The position numbers and the translations under genes were made by a program. Positions 54,135 to 64,000 of a stretch of DNA of 64,000 nt are shown here, piece after piece. The notes under the pieces were generated by a model. The model searched no databases. It was given only the letters and a program-made list of their open reading frames with translations, and was not told where the DNA came from. Source of the stretch: Lysobacteraceae bacterium (GTDB lineage Bacteria; Pseudomonadota; Gammaproteobacteria; Xanthomonadales; Xanthomonadaceae); contig JANINR010000014.1 in assembly GCA_024508915.1 (NCBI GenBank), forward strand, positions 1 through 64,000. Direction: 5' to 3'. The first letter of the stretch is position 1; every line of letters starts with the position of its first letter.

Positions 54135-54602
54135 ATGAGCTACCGAGAAGGCCGCTTCTGGCAACCCGACGTCACCGTGGCCACTGTCGTGGTGCGCGAC
54201 GGCCGCCTGCTGTGCGTGGAGGAGCGGGCGAATGGGCGCGGCCTGGTGCTCAACCAGCCTGCCGGACACCTCGAGCCGGACGAAGGCCTCGCGGACGCCG
54301 CGCTGCGCGAAACGCTGGAGGAGACCGGCTGGGACGTGCGCCTCACCGCCTTCGTCGGCGCGTACCAGTGGAAGGCGCCGGAGACCGATCGCCATTACCT
54401 GCGCTTCGCATTCCTGGCCGAACCGCTGCGCCACCATCCGGAGCGGCCGCTCGACGAGGGCATCGTGCGCGCGCTCTGGCTCGCGCCGGCGGAACTCCAG
54501 GCGCAGGCCGCGCGGCACCGCAGCCCGCTGGTGTGGCGGGTGGTCGCCGACGCCCTCGCCGGCCGCCGGCAGCCGCTGTCGGTGCTGCAGCAGGTGGAAT
54601 GA
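54135..54602 (+). CDS. nudJ: Nudix hydrolase NudJ
   Basis: Protein of 155 residues. The Nudix box begins [20 protein letters not shown] and ends TGW, complete with both glutamates. The opening [20 protein letters not shown] and the [20 protein letters not shown] segment resemble E. coli NudJ, a phosphatase for HMP-PP and other diphosphates. It overlaps mnmA, its usual neighbour. TATAGA at 54121-54126 is a -10 candidate that would give a very short leader. Confidence 0.85.
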   Translation: MSYREGRFWQPDVTVATVVVRDGRLLCVEERANGRGLVLNQPAGHLEPDEGLADAALRETLEETGWDVRLTAFVGAYQWKAPETDRHYLRFAFLAEPLRHHPERPLDEGIVRALWLAPAELQAQAARHRSPLVWRVVADALAGRRQPLSVLQQVE

Positions 54603-55732
54603 GCATGGGCGCCGCGACTTCCAGCGCCGGGCCCGGCACGATCGTCGGCATGTCCGGCGGCGTCGATTCGTCGGTCGCCGCGCTGCTGCTCGTGCGCGCG
54701 GGCGAACCGGTCGCCGGCATGTTCATGGACAACTGGGCCGACGACGGCAGCGGCGAGTGCCGCGCCGACGACGACCGCCGCGACGCGGTCGCGGTCTGCG
54801 GCCGGCTCGGCATTCCCCTGCACGTTCGCGATTTCTCGCGGGAATACTGGGACGGCGTGTTCGCCCACTTCATCGCCGAGTACGCCGCGGGCCGCACGCC
54901 CAACCCGGACGTGCTGTGCAACCGGGAGATCAAGTTCCGGCACTTCCTCGACGCGGCGCGCGCGCTCGGCGCGGAACGCATCGCCACCGGCCATTACGCG
55001 CGCGTCGAGCGCAGCGGCGGACGCTGGCGGCTGCTGCGCGCGGCCGACCGTGGAAAGGACCAGAGCTACTTCCTGCACCTCCTGGGGCAGGAGGCGCTGG
55101 CCGCCACCCGTTTCCCGCTCGGCGACCTGCGCAAGGACGACGTCCGGCGCCTGGCCGCCGAGGCCGGCCTGCCCACGGCGGCGAAGAAGGATTCCACCGG
55201 AATCTGCTTCATCGGGGAACGCGACTTCCGCGGCTTCCTGTCGCGCTACCTGCCCGCGCGGACCGGCGAGATCCGCGACCCGCAAGGCCGGCGGCTCGGC
55301 GAGCATCCGGGCGTCTTCTACTTCACCCTCGGCCAGCGCGGCGGGCTGCAGCTCGGCGGCGTGCGCGGCCGCGCGGCGGCGCCGTGGTACGTGGTGGGCA
55401 AGGATGTCGCCGGCAACGTGCTGTACGTCGACCAGGGCCACGACAGCCCCTGGCTGCAGTCCGGCGTTCTGTGGAGCGAGTCGGCGCACTGGATCGACGG
55501 CGCGCCGCCCGCCGCCCGCTTCGCCTGCGCTGCGCAGGTCCGCTATCGCCAGGCCGCCGAACCCTGCGAAGTGGAAGCGCGCGACGACGGTAGCCTGCGC
55601 GTCGCATTCGCGCGACCGCAGCGCGCGGTCACGCCGGGCCAGTCCGTCGTGCTCTACGACGGCGAGCGCTGCCTCGGCGGCGCCGTCATTTCCGCCACCG
55701 ATGCGCCGCTCGAAGCGAGGCATGCCGCATGA
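54599..55732 (+). CDS. mnmA: tRNA 2-thiouridylase MnmA
   Basis: Protein of 377 residues. The PP-loop [14 protein letters not shown], the first catalytic cysteine in [12 protein letters not shown] and the second in [10 protein letters not shown] are all present. MnmA thiolates U34 of Lys, Glu and Gln tRNAs using sulfur from the Tus/IscS relay. ATG 54599 overlaps the nudJ stop; ATG 54605 in the same frame is an alternative. Its stop overlaps hflD. Confidence 0.95.
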   Translation: MSMGAATSSAGPGTIVGMSGGVDSSVAALLLVRAGEPVAGMFMDNWADDGSGECRADDDRRDAVAVCGRLGIPLHVRDFSREYWDGVFAHFIAEYAAGRTPNPDVLCNREIKFRHFLDAARALGAERIATGHYARVERSGGRWRLLRAADRGKDQSYFLHLLGQEALAATRFPLGDLRKDDVRRLAAEAGLPTAAKKDSTGICFIGERDFRGFLSRYLPARTGEIRDPQGRRLGEHPGVFYFTLGQRGGLQLGGVRGRAAAPWYVVGKDVAGNVLYVDQGHDSPWLQSGVLWSESAHWIDGAPPAARFACAAQVRYRQAAEPCEVEARDDGSLRVAFARPQRAVTPGQSVVLYDGERCLGGAVISATDAPLEARHAA

Positions 55733-56343
55733 CCCATCCCCTGTCCGACCGCGTGCTCGCGCTCGCCGGCGTCGCCCAGGCCCTGGCGCAGGTGCGTCGC
55801 ATCGCCGAGACCGGCGCCGCGGACGCGGCGGTGCTCGAAACGGCGATGGACAGCGTCTTCCGCATCGACGCGGAGTCGCCGGCCGCCGTGTTCGGCGGCA
55901 CGCGCGCGCTCGCCCCCGGCCTGAAGCTGCTGCGGGCCTACCTGCGCAACGAGTCGGACGACGCGCTGCTGCCGCGGCTCGGCCTGGCGGTGCTGCAGCT
56001 GGAACGCCGGTTCGTGCGCGACCCGGCGGCCGCCCGGGTCCACGACGGGATCCTGGCCGCTGCCGCGGATGCCGCCGCCAGGGGCAGCGCGCATCCGGAC
56101 GTGCTGGGCGCGCTGGGCGCGCTGTACGCGTCGACGGTGAGCGGCCTGCGACCGCGGGTCATGGTCCAGGGCAACCCGCATTACCTCGGCCAGGCCGGCG
56201 TGGTCGCGGAAATCCGCGCCGCGCTCCTCGCCGCGTTGCGGGCGGCCGTGCTGTGGCGGCAGGTCGGCGGGTCGCTCTGGGATTTCCCGCTGCGGCGGAG
56301 GCAGATGCTCGACGCCATCGACGCGGCACTTTCCGGCGCCTAG
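55729..56343 (+). CDS. hflD: HflD homologue (YcfC)
   Basis: Protein of 204 residues, helical throughout, with [20 protein letters not shown], then [20 protein letters not shown] and MLDAIDAAL. In E. coli HflD lies after mnmA and affects phage lambda lysogeny through CII. The gene order here (nudJ, mnmA, hflD) is the same. It overlaps the convergent toxin gene by 4 bases. Confidence 0.9.
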   Translation: MTHPLSDRVLALAGVAQALAQVRRIAETGAADAAVLETAMDSVFRIDAESPAAVFGGTRALAPGLKLLRAYLRNESDDALLPRLGLAVLQLERRFVRDPAAARVHDGILAAAADAAARGSAHPDVLGALGALYASTVSGLRPRVMVQGNPHYLGQAGVVAEIRAALLAALRAAVLWRQVGGSLWDFPLRRRQMLDAIDAALSGA

Positions 56344-56753
56344 GACTGGGCCGCGGGCACCAGCAGTTTCAGGCCCTTGAAGTAGTCGCGGTAGAACCCC
56401 GCATCGCGGGTGATCAGCCCGTTGCACTGCATCAGTGCATGCGCGCCGACGAGGAAGTCGGCGACGGCGCGGTCGTTGCGCTTCCCGCCGCGCGACCGGT
56501 AACGCTTGTTCATGTAGCCCGCGCGCATCGCCGCGGATTCGTGCATCGGCTCGAAGCGGATCCCGACCGACGCCAGGATGTCCATCAGGTCCTCGCTGGT
56601 CTCGAGCATCGCCTGCACCTCGGCCACGACGGCGGCGCAGACCACCACCTCGTCGTGCGCCAGGGCGTTGCCCACGCAGGCCTCCGACGCCTCCGCGAAA
56701 TCGGGGTCGCCGATGAGGATGTCGAACAGCACCGACGAATCGACGGCGATCAT
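56340..56753 (-). CDS. vapC: VapC-type PIN domain toxin
   Basis: Protein of 137 residues starting with [13 protein letters not shown]. Candidate catalytic acids D5, E45, D99 and D117 are in the right order and spacing for a PIN-fold RNase. Its start lies 12 bases after the antitoxin stop. It presumably cleaves RNA (often initiator tRNA) when freed from its antitoxin. Its stop overlaps hflD. Confidence 0.8.
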   Translation of the reverse strand: MIAVDSSVLFDILIGDPDFAEASEACVGNALAHDEVVVCAAVVAEVQAMLETSEDLMDILASVGIRFEPMHESAAMRAGYMNKRYRSRGGKRNDRAVADFLVGAHALMQCNGLITRDAGFYRDYFKGLKLLVPAAQS

Positions 56754-56764
56754 GCGCGCCCGCC

Positions 56765-57010
56765 CTATTCCACCGGATCGCCGGGCGCGCGGCCGCGGAT
56801 CGCGCGCATCGCCGCGTCGGTGCCGGTATGGCCCTCGGCCAGCCGGAACCGCCCGCGCACCTTGCGCAGCGCCTCGCTCACGTCCTTGCGCAGGATGATG
56901 CGGCCGCCTTCCAGTTCGACCTTGAGCGTCGTCCCCTTGGTCAGGCCCAGCGCATCGCGCACCGCCTTCGGCAGGGTGATCTGGCCCCGTTCGGCCACCG
57001 TGGCTTCCAT
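56765..57010 (-). CDS. vapB: AbrB-type antitoxin of VapBC pair
   Basis: Protein of 81 residues from the ATG complementary to 57008-57010, with GAGGAGG before it. The AbrB/SpoVT fold is recognised by [20 protein letters not shown] and [20 protein letters not shown]; the C-terminal tail would wrap the toxin. The palindrome over its promoter points to the usual autoregulation by the antitoxin-toxin complex. Confidence 0.8.
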   Translation of the reverse strand: MEATVAERGQITLPKAVRDALGLTKGTTLKVELEGGRIILRKDVSEALRKVRGRFRLAEGHTGTDAAMRAIRGRAPGDPVE

Positions 57011-57027
57011 GGCGCGCCTCCTCGCGG

Positions 57028-57069
57028 AAAGTATGCAAGAACAATACATACTTTTCCTGTCATATGCAA
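57028..57069 (-). promoter_or_regulatory. vapBC promoter and operator
   Basis: On the minus strand -35 TTGCAT (57069-57064) and -10 TATTGT (57046-57041) are 17 bp apart. The 8-bp inverted repeat AAAGTATG (57028-57035) / CATACTTT (57047-57054), with an 11-base centre, spans the -10. Repressor binding there would block transcription. Confidence 0.6.
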
Positions 57070-57076
57070 TCTGCCA

Positions 57077-57082
57077 TACTAT
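57077..57082 (+). promoter_or_regulatory. Candidate -10 of acnA promoter
   Basis: TACTAT, with a weak -35 (TTCCTG) 17 bp upstream, in the same gap as the vapBC promoter. It would give a leader of about 60 bases. Confidence 0.35.
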
Positions 57083-57150
57083 GCGCGTCCCGCCGGCCAC
57101 GGCGGCATCATTCCCGCCAGGGCGCCCGCCCCTGCTTCCGGAGTTCCCCC

Positions 57151-59907
<2,757 letters not shown>

Positions 59908-59925
59908 CGCCCGCAGCCATCCCGA

Positions 59926-59951
59926 AGAGCCGACCCATGGTCGGCTCTACA
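59926..59951 (-). repeat. GTAG-type short palindrome (REP/SMAG-like)
   Basis: AGAGCCGACC (59926-59935) and GGTCGGCTCT (59939-59948) around CAT, followed by AC. Read on the minus strand it begins GTAGAGCC, the hallmark of the GTAG (SMAG) palindromes abundant in Stenotrophomonas and relatives. It lies between convergent acnA and the lipoprotein gene and probably also works as a bidirectional terminator. Confidence 0.75.
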
Positions 59952-60390
59952 GGCGCGGCTCCCACTCGGCGCTGGTCATGCGCCACTCGCCGTCGTCGGC
60001 GCGCCAGCCGGTGTCGACCGACCACACCCGCGCCGAGTCCGGCAGCGCGCCGCCGGAGCCACCGGTGAGCGCGGCATCGAAGCGTACGCGGGCGTGGTCG
60101 TCGCCCTGCAGCTCCATCGAGACCGGGCCGACCACCGCGACACCGACGCTGCGGTAACGGAGGAACGCGCCGCGCGCCATGCGCACCGCGCCTTCCCGGT
60201 CCATCGCCTGCGGCCCGATGAAATCCGCTGCGAGGAATCCGTCGATCGCACTGCCCTCGCGCGCCTCGACGGCCGCCTGCAACGCGTCCACCCGGGCGCG
60301 CAGCCGCGCTTCCGGCGCGTCCCCGGCGCCGCACGCCCCCAGCCAGAGCGCCACGGCGACCACCCCGATTGCCTGCCTTGCCAGTCCCAT
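59947..60390 (-). CDS. NTF2/SnoaL-like lipoprotein
   Basis: Protein of 147 residues from the ATG complementary to 60388-60390. The lipobox is LGAC (Cys20). The mature part ([40 protein letters not shown] and [20 protein letters not shown]) fits an NTF2-like fold. The ligand is unknown. It is divergent from the fadD-like gene. Confidence 0.75.
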   Translation of the reverse strand: MGLARQAIGVVAVALWLGACGAGDAPEARLRARVDALQAAVEAREGSAIDGFLAADFIGPQAMDREGAVRMARGAFLRYRSVGVAVVGPVSMELQGDDHARVRFDAALTGGSGGALPDSARVWSVDTGWRADDGEWRMTSAEWEPRL

Positions 60391-60475
60391 GGGCCTATGC
60401 TCCAATCGATTCGAAACGTACGCCAGCGCATCCTGCCGGCGATCCGGTGATCCGGCGAGAGGGAGACACATCGCG

Positions 60476-62137
60476 ATGAGCCACGAGCGGCCCTGGCTGG
60501 CCAACTACCCGGCCGGCGTTCCGGCGGAAATCGACGCCGACGCCTATCCGTCGATCGTCGCCGTCCTCGAGGACGCCATCGCCCGCTTCCGCGACCGGCC
60601 CGCCTTCAGCAGTTTCGGCAAGGTCATCACCTACGCGGAGCTCGACCGGCTGAGCGCCCGGTTCGCCGCCTACCTCCGCGGCGAACTCGGCCTGGCCCGC
60701 GGCGACCGCGTCGCGATCATGATGCCGAACTGCCTGCAGTACCCGATCTCGACCTTCGGCATCCTCCGCGCCGGCCTGACCGTCGTCAACGTCAATCCGC
60801 TCTACACCGCGCGCGAACTCGACCACCAGCTGCGGGATTCCGGCGCGAAGGCGATCGTGGTCGTCGACAACTTCGGCCACACCGTCGAAGAGGTCTTCGA
60901 GAAGTCGCCGCTGGAGCACGTGGTCAGCACCGGCCTGGGCGACATGGTCGGCGGCGCCAAGGGCGCGATCATGAACTTCGTCGTCAAGCACGTGAAGAAG
61001 ATGGTGCCGCCCTACTCGCTGCCGGGCGCGGTGCGCTTCCGCGACGCGCTGGCCGCGGGCGCGCGCCATCCGGCGCCGTCCGACCCGATCGACTCCGGCG
61101 ACATCGCGTTCCTGCAGTACACCGGCGGCACCACGGGCGTGGCCAAGGGCGCGATGCTCACCCACCGCAACCTCGTGGCGAACATGGAGCAGGCCGCGGC
61201 CTGGGTCGGCGGCAACCTGCGCCCCGGCGAGGAAGTGATCATCACCGCGCTGCCGCTGTACCACATCTTCTCGCTGACGGCGAACGGGCTGGTGTTCACC
61301 AAGTTCGGCGGCCTCAACCACCTGATCACCAACCCGCGCGACATGCCCGGCTTCGTCAAGGAATTGAAGAAGACGCGCTTCACCGCGATCACCGGGGTCA
61401 ACACGCTGTTCAACGGACTGCTGCACGCGGAAGGCTTCGACCAGGTCGATTTCTCTTCGCTGCGGCTCACCCTCGGCGGCGGCATGGCGGTGCAGCGCGC
61501 CGTGGCCGAGCGCTGGAAGCAGGTCACCGGCTGCACGCTCGTCGAGGCCTACGGCCTCACCGAGACGTCGCCGGCCGCGTGCATCAACCCGATGGACCTG
61601 CCCGCGTACAACGGCTCGATCGGCCTGCCGATCCCGTCCACCGACGCCTGCCTGAAGGACGACGAAGGCCGCATCGTCGCGATGGGCGAAGTCGGCGAAC
61701 TGTGCCTGAAGGGCCCGCAGGTGATGAAGGGCTACTGGAACCGCCCGGACGAGACCGCGGCCACGATCGACGCCGACGGCTGGCTGCACACCGGCGACAT
61801 GGCGCGGATGGACGAGCGCGGCTTCTTCTACATCGTCGACCGCAAGAAGGACATGATCCTCGTCTCCGGCTTCAACGTGTACCCGAACGAAGTCGAGGAC
61901 GTGCTGGCCGGGATGCCGGGCGTGCTCGAGGTCGCCGTCGTCGGCGCGCCGGACGAGCATTCCGGCGAGGTGGTGAAGGCGGTGATCGTGCGCAAGGATC
62001 CGGCGCTGACCGCGGAGGCAGTCAAGGCCTACGCGCGCGAATACCTGACCGGCTACAAGCGCCCGCACATCGTGGAATTCCGCACCGAGCTGCCGAAGAC
62101 CAACGTCGGCAAGATCCTGCGCCGCGAGCTGCGCTGA
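60476..62137 (+). CDS. fadD: Long-chain fatty acid-CoA ligase (FadD/RpfB-like)
   Basis: Protein of 553 residues, with GAGAGGGAGA upstream of ATG 60476. The AMP-binding loop [14 protein letters not shown], the [10 protein letters not shown] motif and the C-terminal [16 protein letters not shown] and [12 protein letters not shown] are complete. It activates fatty acids with ATP and CoA. The position after acnA and before an RpfC-like kinase is that of rpfB, which turns over DSF-type signals in Xanthomonas. Confidence 0.9.
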   Translation: MSHERPWLANYPAGVPAEIDADAYPSIVAVLEDAIARFRDRPAFSSFGKVITYAELDRLSARFAAYLRGELGLARGDRVAIMMPNCLQYPISTFGILRAGLTVVNVNPLYTARELDHQLRDSGAKAIVVVDNFGHTVEEVFEKSPLEHVVSTGLGDMVGGAKGAIMNFVVKHVKKMVPPYSLPGAVRFRDALAAGARHPAPSDPIDSGDIAFLQYTGGTTGVAKGAMLTHRNLVANMEQAAAWVGGNLRPGEEVIITALPLYHIFSLTANGLVFTKFGGLNHLITNPRDMPGFVKELKKTRFTAITGVNTLFNGLLHAEGFDQVDFSSLRLTLGGGMAVQRAVAERWKQVTGCTLVEAYGLTETSPAACINPMDLPAYNGSIGLPIPSTDACLKDDEGRIVAMGEVGELCLKGPQVMKGYWNRPDETAATIDADGWLHTGDMARMDERGFFYIVDRKKDMILVSGFNVYPNEVEDVLAGMPGVLEVAVVGAPDEHSGEVVKAVIVRKDPALTAEAVKAYAREYLTGYKRPHIVEFRTELPKTNVGKILRRELR

Positions 62138-62177
62138 GGCGCCGGCCGCGTCGCGTCCGGCGGCGTTCGCCGCGGCG

Positions 62178-62429
62178 CTAGGCCTGCTGCTTCGCCATGT
62201 TGCGCTGGACCAGGTCGACGATGGTGTCGAGGCTCGGGTTCCTGGGCAGGTCCATGGATTCGAACGTGAAGCCCAGTTCGGTCTCCACGTCGAGCATCAT
62301 GTCGACCATCAGTAGCGAGTCGATGCCGATCTCGGACTGGGTGGTGGCGCCGTTCAGGCTGGCCGGATCGACGCCGAACCGCTCGTGGATCAAGGCCTTG
62401 AGACGCTCGAGGATCTGCTCGCGGTCCAT
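62178..62429 (-). CDS. Acyl carrier protein
   Basis: Protein of 83 residues. The DSL motif at GIDSLLMVDMM carries the phosphopantetheine serine (Ser38). It is acidic and helical like other ACPs. It lies opposite the surrounding genes, between the fadD-like ligase and the RpfC-like kinase, where rpfF stands in Xanthomonas. It is probably a specialised carrier; the housekeeping acpP is normally in the fab cluster. Confidence 0.85.
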   Translation of the reverse strand: MDREQILERLKALIHERFGVDPASLNGATTQSEIGIDSLLMVDMMLDVETELGFTFESMDLPRNPSLDTIVDLVQRNMAKQQA

Positions 62430-62548
62430 CGGGATCTCCGTTCTGGAATGGCCGGCCCTCGTTGTGGACGCCGGATCCGGTTACCCTGCCGCCACCGGCA
62501 CGGGATGGCCGGACATCGTACCGTAAACGGAGCCCGGCCCTGGACGCC

Positions 62549-64000
62549 ATGCCATCCTCCGACCTGATCCAGAGCGTGCGCGCGCAGGCGACGCTGCGCC
62601 TGAAGTTCGGCCTGTTCGTGCTCATGGTCATGCTCGGCGCGATGGCCTACTGGGGGCCGGCGCGCCCGGAGAGCGGCCACTGGGAGATCGGCGCGTTCGG
62701 CGTCGTCTACCTCGCCTACAACTTCACCGCCTGGTACCTCGCGCACCGCAGTCGCGCGATACCCCCGAACGTGCTCATCGCGACCACCGCGGTGCTCGAT
62801 CCGGTGATGCTGTCGGCGCTGCTGGTGATCGTCGGGCGCGCGTCGATCCTGTTCGTGGGCTTCTACATCTTCACCATCCTGGGCTTCGGTTTCCGGGTCG
62901 GCCGCCGCGCCATGCACCTGTGCCAGGCGATCTCGATCGCCGGCTTCGGCCTGGTCGCCGCGATGTCGCCGGCGTGGCGCGAGAACCCGTTGTTCGAGCT
63001 GTCGCACCTGGTCCTGCTCACCGTGGTCCCGCTGTACGCCGGCGTGCTGATCCGCAAGCTGCAGGACGCCCGCGACGCGGCGGAGCGCGCGAGCCTGGCG
63101 AAGTCCCAACTGCTGGCCAAGGTCAGCCACGAGCTGCGCACGCCGTTGACGGGCATCGTCTCCACCGCGTCGCTGATCGAGGCGCAGTCCAGCGACCCGG
63201 GCAGCGCCGCGCGCGCGCACTCGATCATCGAGCTTGCGCTCGGGCTCGACGTGGAGATCAAGCAGCTCCTCGACCTGTCGCGGATCGAATCCGGCCGCGA
63301 CGCGGCGCAGCAGATCGCCTTCGACATCCGCCAGGTCACCGACCACGTCGCGCGGACGCTCGCGCCGATCGCGGCCGCGAAGGACATCGGGCTATCGGTC
63401 GAAGTCGACCCGGCGATCTCCGGCGAGGTCCTCGGCGACGCGCACGCGCTCAACAGCGTGCTGATGAACCTGGCCGGCAACGCCGTCAAGTTCACCGAGG
63501 CCGGCTCGGTGCTCGTCGAGGCGTTGCTGCTCGGCCAGGAGGGCGACGTGCTGCGCGTCGGCTTCAGCGTGCGCGACACCGGCATCGGCATCCCGGTCGA
63601 ACTGCAGCAGAAGATCTTCGAGCCGTTCTTCCAGGTCGAGACCGGGCCGGTGCGCAAGTACGGCGGCACGGGGCTCGGCACCTCGATCGCCCTCTCGCAC
63701 GTGCGGCGGATGGGCGGCGAGCTGCAGCTGGAAAGCCACCCCGGGGTCGGCACGAAGTTCTGGTTCGAGCTGCGCATGGCGCGCGCGGCCGCCAGCCCGG
63801 CGCCGGCGGTGGAGGCACCGGTGCGCATCGTGCGCGACAAGCGGGTCCTCGTCGCCGACGACAACCGCACCAACCTGCAGCTGATCCGCGAGATGCTGGA
63901 GCGCGACGGCCATCGCGTCGCCGGCGTGGAGTCGGGCCAGGGCGCGCTGGAGGCGCTGGCCGCCGGCGACTTCGACGTCGTGTTCCTGGACTTCAACATG
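62549..64000 (+). CDS. rpfC: RpfC-like hybrid sensor histidine kinase (3' end outside window)
   Basis: The first 484 residues are present and the frame is open at the right edge. About five membrane segments lie in residues 15-170, and the dimerisation domain has SHELRTPLTG (His194). The ATPase has LMNLAGNAVKF, DTGIGIP and GGTGLGTSIA. A receiver begins near 428 (RVLVADDNRTN), with phospho-acceptor Asp481 just before the edge. The order and the stretch VVPLYAGVLIRKLQDARDAA preceding the H-box resemble RpfC, the DSF sensor. Position next to rpfA and rpfB homologues supports this, although no rpfF is seen. Confidence 0.75.
   Translation, partial: MPSSDLIQSVRAQATLRLKFGLFVLMVMLGAMAYWGPARPESGHWEIGAFGVVYLAYNFTAWYLAHRSRAIPPNVLIATTAVLDPVMLSALLVIVGRASILFVGFYIFTILGFGFRVGRRAMHLCQAISIAGFGLVAAMSPAWRENPLFELSHLVLLTVVPLYAGVLIRKLQDARDAAERASLAKSQLLAKVSHELRTPLTGIVSTASLIEAQSSDPGSAARAHSIIELALGLDVEIKQLLDLSRIESGRDAAQQIAFDIRQVTDHVARTLAPIAAAKDIGLSVEVDPAISGEVLGDAHALNSVLMNLAGNAVKFTEAGSVLVEALLLGQEGDVLRVGFSVRDTGIGIPVELQQKIFEPFFQVETGPVRKYGGTGLGTSIALSHVRRMGGELQLESHPGVGTKFWFELRMARAAASPAPAVEAPVRIVRDKRVLVADDNRTNLQLIREMLERDGHRVAGVESGQGALEALAAGDFDVVFLDFNM

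Overview
The window is high-GC DNA that reads as a member of the Xanthomonadaceae (the Lysobacter / Luteimonas / Xanthomonas group). Three things point there: the chromosomal gene order (rarA, lolA, ftsK, ald, trxB, aat, infA, clpA, clpS, nudJ, mnmA, hflD), a GTAG-type short palindrome after the aconitase gene, and an rpf-like arrangement of aconitase, fatty acyl-CoA ligase and RpfC-like hybrid kinase at the right end. No rRNA, tRNA, CRISPR array or IS element was recognised.

From the left edge to about 40.88 kb the window is one nearly complete siphovirus-type prophage, continuing beyond the left edge. Its late module runs rightward: tyrosine recombinase 1, Mor-like activator, packaging (small-terminase candidate, DUF6527 protein, large terminase), head (portal-MuF fusion, protease-scaffold, decoration, major capsid), connector and tail genes (including a tail chaperone with a -1 frameshift signal, tape measure and tip proteins), fibres, and a lysis cassette (PAS membrane protein, holin candidate, lipobox endolysin, Rz/Rz1 spanins). 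A switch follows at 27.1-28.4 kb. A short repressor without a protease domain and a co-oriented zinc-ribbon membrane protein run leftward. A Cro-like gene with a probably leaderless promoter runs rightward, with three 14-bp repeats between them.

The rightward early and accessory region (28.1-39.8 kb) carries a serine recombinase, RdgC, tyrosine recombinase 2, a DnaN-type sliding clamp, a five-CxxC zinc protein, several winged-helix proteins, a cupin, a DUF1643 protein, an adenine methyltransferase and a PD-(D/E)XK-type nuclease. Tyrosine recombinase 3, on the minus strand, closes the element. Sixty bases beyond it lies a 28-bp sequence with the architecture of the chromosome-dimer-resolution site dif, so the prophage appears to be integrated at dif.

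Three gaps inside the late module carry the same spaced motif (TTTAAGGAC, then TA 20 bases downstream), at 1384, 6666 and 24431. They precede the packaging, protease/capsid and lysis blocks and are good candidates for promoters driven by the Mor-like activator encoded just upstream of the first copy.

From 41 kb on the DNA is chromosomal housekeeping: universal stress protein, rarA, lolA, ftsK, ald, trxB, a GNAT protein, and an N-degron set (aat with clpA and clpS around infA). A 235-bp nested palindromic element sits between infA and clpA. Next come nudJ, mnmA and hflD, then a VapBC-type toxin-antitoxin pair. The window ends with acnA (rpfA position), a lipoprotein, a fadD/rpfB-like ligase, an acyl carrier protein on the opposite strand where rpfF would be expected, and the first 484 codons of an RpfC-like hybrid kinase.
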